Positions 62,444 to 64,000 of a stretch of DNA of 64,000 nucleotides are shown here, piece by piece (the stretch's first letter is position 1; every line of letters begins with the position of its first letter). The notes beneath the pieces were generated by a model that did not search any database, was not told where the DNA came from, and saw only the letters and a program-made list of their open reading frames with translations. The position numbers and the translations under genes were made by a program. The stretch lies in NCBI RefSeq assembly GCF_900111745.1, contig NZ_FOIJ01000002.1, forward strand, positions 744,001 to 808,000, read 5' to 3'. Source of the DNA: Stigmatella erecta. Lineage in GTDB: Bacteria > Myxococcota > Myxococcia > Myxococcales > Myxococcaceae.

Positions 62444-63361
62444 TCAGGCCCTGGCCAGGGTCCGGCCGCGCCACCGGTCCCACACGGTGGCGCCCACCTC
62501 CGCCACCACCACGCCCAGCACGATGAGGCTGCCGCCCACCCACTCCCGGGGGCCCAGCGTCTCGTACCCCAGCGACACCGAGAAGAGCGAGGCGAACACC
62601 GGCTCCAACGCGTAGATGAGCGCCGTGCGCACGGCGCTCGTGCGCGCCTGGGCCCACGTCTGCACGCTGATCGCCACCGCGCTGGCGACGACGCCGCAGA
62701 AGAGCACCGCGCCGAGGAAGGCCCCGGACCACTCCACGCGAACTTCCACGAAGGGCAGGCACGCCGCCGACAGCAGCGCCACGCCCCAGAGCTGCACGGC
62801 GACGAGCGCCCCGGCCCCCTGCTTCGGCGCGAGCCGCGCGGTCAGGAGGATGTGGATGGCGTAGGACACGGCGCAGATCAGCGTGAGCACGTCGCCCGAG
62901 GAGAGGGCCTCGGAGGTGGCCGCGTCCGCCCGGGTGAGGAAGTAGAGCCCCACGGCCGAGAGCACCACCCCCACCAGCGCGGGGATTCGCGGAACCTGGC
63001 GGTAGAACACCAGCGCGAACAGCGGGACGAAGAGGACGCACAGCCCGGTGATGAAGGCCGAGCGCGCCGGGGAGGTCCGTGTCAGCCCCAGCGTCTGGAA
63101 CAGGTAGCCCCCGAAGAGGAACAGGGACAGCAGGGCCCCGTGCTTCAGGTTCCCCCAGGAGAGCATCCGCCGCCCCACCACGGCGCTCAGCACCGCGGCG
63201 CCAACGCTGAACCGCAGGGCGAGGAACGAGAACGGGTCCCCGTGGGACAGCGCGTCCTTCACCGCCAGGAAGGACGTGCCCCAGAGCACGGTGAGCAGCA
63301 CCAGCGCCCCGTCCGCCTGCAGCTGCGCGCGCCGCTCCGGCGTCGAAGCCCCCTCAGTCAT
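62444..63361 (-). CDS. EamA/DMT-family permease
   Basis: A membrane protein of about 305 residues with ten transmembrane helices in two repeats of five (typical of EamA). Characteristic features are WGTSFLAVKDAL in the first helix and TSAVRTALIYALEPVFASLF near the end. It exports or imports small metabolites; the substrate is unknown. ATG 63361 overlaps the GNAT stop codon (63354-63356); ATG 63367 is an alternative. Confidence 0.88.
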   Translation of the reverse strand: MTEGASTPERRAQLQADGALVLLTVLWGTSFLAVKDALSHGDPFSFLALRFSVGAAVLSAVVGRRMLSWGNLKHGALLSLFLFGGYLFQTLGLTRTSPARSAFITGLCVLFVPLFALVFYRQVPRIPALVGVVLSAVGLYFLTRADAATSEALSSGDVLTLICAVSYAIHILLTARLAPKQGAGALVAVQLWGVALLSAACLPFVEVRVEWSGAFLGAVLFCGVVASAVAISVQTWAQARTSAVRTALIYALEPVFASLFSVSLGYETLGPREWVGGSLIVLGVVVAEVGATVWDRWRGRTLARA

Positions 63362-63998
63362 GGCCATCCAGCATGCGCTCCAGCGCCACCAGGGGCTTGC
63401 TGCCCCCCGAGGCGTCCCACTCCGCATTGACGCGCCGGATGAGCTCGGCGGAGGCGAAGCGGAACCCCCTCCGCCGGAACGTTCTCAAGGACGCGAGGTT
63501 GTCCTCATCGACGTCCGCGTAGATGCGCCGCTCGCCCTGCTTCCGCGCCGCCTCCAGCAAGCAGCCCAGGAGCCGATGGGCCACCCCCATCCTCCGGGCC
63601 CGCGGCGCCACCACCAGCGAGCGGACCCAGAGCCCGTCCAGCGCCAGCCCCTCCTCGCGGTAGCTGTCCAGGTAGGCGAAGCCGCACAGGCGCCCCGCCG
63701 CGTCGAAGGCGCCCGCCGCCGCCCCCACCGCGCCCCCGTCCCGCGCCCACCGGCCCAGGAGCTGCCGGCGCAGGAACGTCGAGGACACCAGCAGCCGCTC
63801 GCCGGCGAAGACCAGGAGCGCATCCAGGTCCTCGGCCCGGAGCAGGCGCACCTCGAGCCGCCCCAGCCACTGCTTCCGCATGGGGCGGGACCACCCGGAG
63901 AAGGCGAAGTCCCTCAGCCGCCGGGCCACGCCCCGGGCCAGGGGACGGGCCCACAGCGCGGACGCCATCCGCTGGCCCACGAAGAGCGACGGCCGCAT
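63354..63998 (-). CDS. GNAT-family N-acetyltransferase
   Basis: A 214-residue acetyltransferase. The GNAT core shows VRSLVVAPRARRMGVAHRLL (acetyl-CoA pyrophosphate loop) and DEDNLASLRTFRRRGFRF. The start at 63998 lies two bases from the right edge, so an upstream extension cannot be excluded. It overlaps the DMT permease start by several bases and is probably co-transcribed with it. The substrate is unknown. Confidence 0.85.
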   Translation of the reverse strand: MRPSLFVGQRMASALWARPLARGVARRLRDFAFSGWSRPMRKQWLGRLEVRLLRAEDLDALLVFAGERLLVSSTFLRRQLLGRWARDGGAVGAAAGAFDAAGRLCGFAYLDSYREEGLALDGLWVRSLVVAPRARRMGVAHRLLGCLLEAARKQGERRIYADVDEDNLASLRTFRRRGFRFASAELIRRVNAEWDASGGSKPLVALERMLDGHD

Positions 63999-64000
63999 CA

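Overview
The window is a gene-dense, very GC-rich stretch of a bacterial chromosome. It looks myxobacterial, most likely suborder Cystobacterineae (the Stigmatella/Cystobacter/Archangium/Myxococcus group). The reasons are a kinase-ATPase-repeat fusion signalling protein, an alpha-lytic-type secreted protease, many lipoproteins and Tat-exported enzymes, a sigma-54 activator, and an Imm52-type immunity gene of a kind I know mainly from myxobacteria. The assignment rests on gene content, not on a marker gene. I saw no rRNA, tRNA, CRISPR array or insertion sequence.

Layout. 1-8 kb: a GspE/PilB-type ATPase cut by the left edge, a lipoprotein neutral ceramidase, an orphan N6-adenine DNA methyltransferase, a secreted S1E protease with its own promoter and terminator, a Tat-exported amidohydrolase lipoprotein and a VOC protein. 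8-16.5 kb: a DUF4159 plus von Willebrand membrane protein operon, divergent from a run of small membrane proteins, a protein with a duplicated beta-sandwich domain and an unusual ketosynthase; then rpoH. 16.5-23 kb: a DEAD-box helicase with three C-terminal DbpA-like domains, glutamate dehydrogenase, threonine ammonia-lyase and a gluzincin peptidase. 23-31.5 kb: a 1397-residue repeat-rich protein, a YceI protein, an extradiol dioxygenase divergent from a XylR/V4R-type sigma-54 activator, and a rhomboid-like protein. 31.5-38 kb: two very small proteins, a thiolase, a membrane protein and a 1238-residue kinase/ATPase/TPR protein. 38-49 kb: a trypsin-like lipoprotein, receiver proteins, pruA, an aldose epimerase, an Imm52 immunity gene preceded by a 30-codon lipoprotein signal fragment, a tatB-tatC-channel operon, a chemoreceptor and a histone-deacetylase-family enzyme. 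49-64 kb: a receiver protein divergent from a GAF histidine kinase, an SDR, a zinc ribbon, an MFS transporter, a GH16 glucanase lipoprotein, a pseudouridine synthase-PBP1A pair, a pentapeptide-repeat protein, MOSC and MBL proteins, a DMT exporter and a GNAT enzyme at the right edge.

The most interesting points are these. (1) At 42038-42869 an intact Imm52 gene directly follows an ORF that encodes little more than a lipoprotein signal peptide. I read this as a decayed lipoprotein toxin/immunity cassette of the outer-membrane-exchange (SitA/SitI-like) kind, with the toxin body gone. (2) The dioxygenase/activator intergenic region holds a -24/-12 sigma-54 match with a perfect 9-bp inverted repeat at the enhancer distance, suggesting a self-contained regulatory circuit. 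(3) Several proteins have unusual architecture: TatC with about 150 extra residues in one loop, a helicase with three tandem RNA-binding domains, a prion-like repeat protein and an RCK channel without a recognisable selectivity filter. (4) A 55-bp divergent region at 11092-11146 appears to drive two nearly leaderless transcripts.
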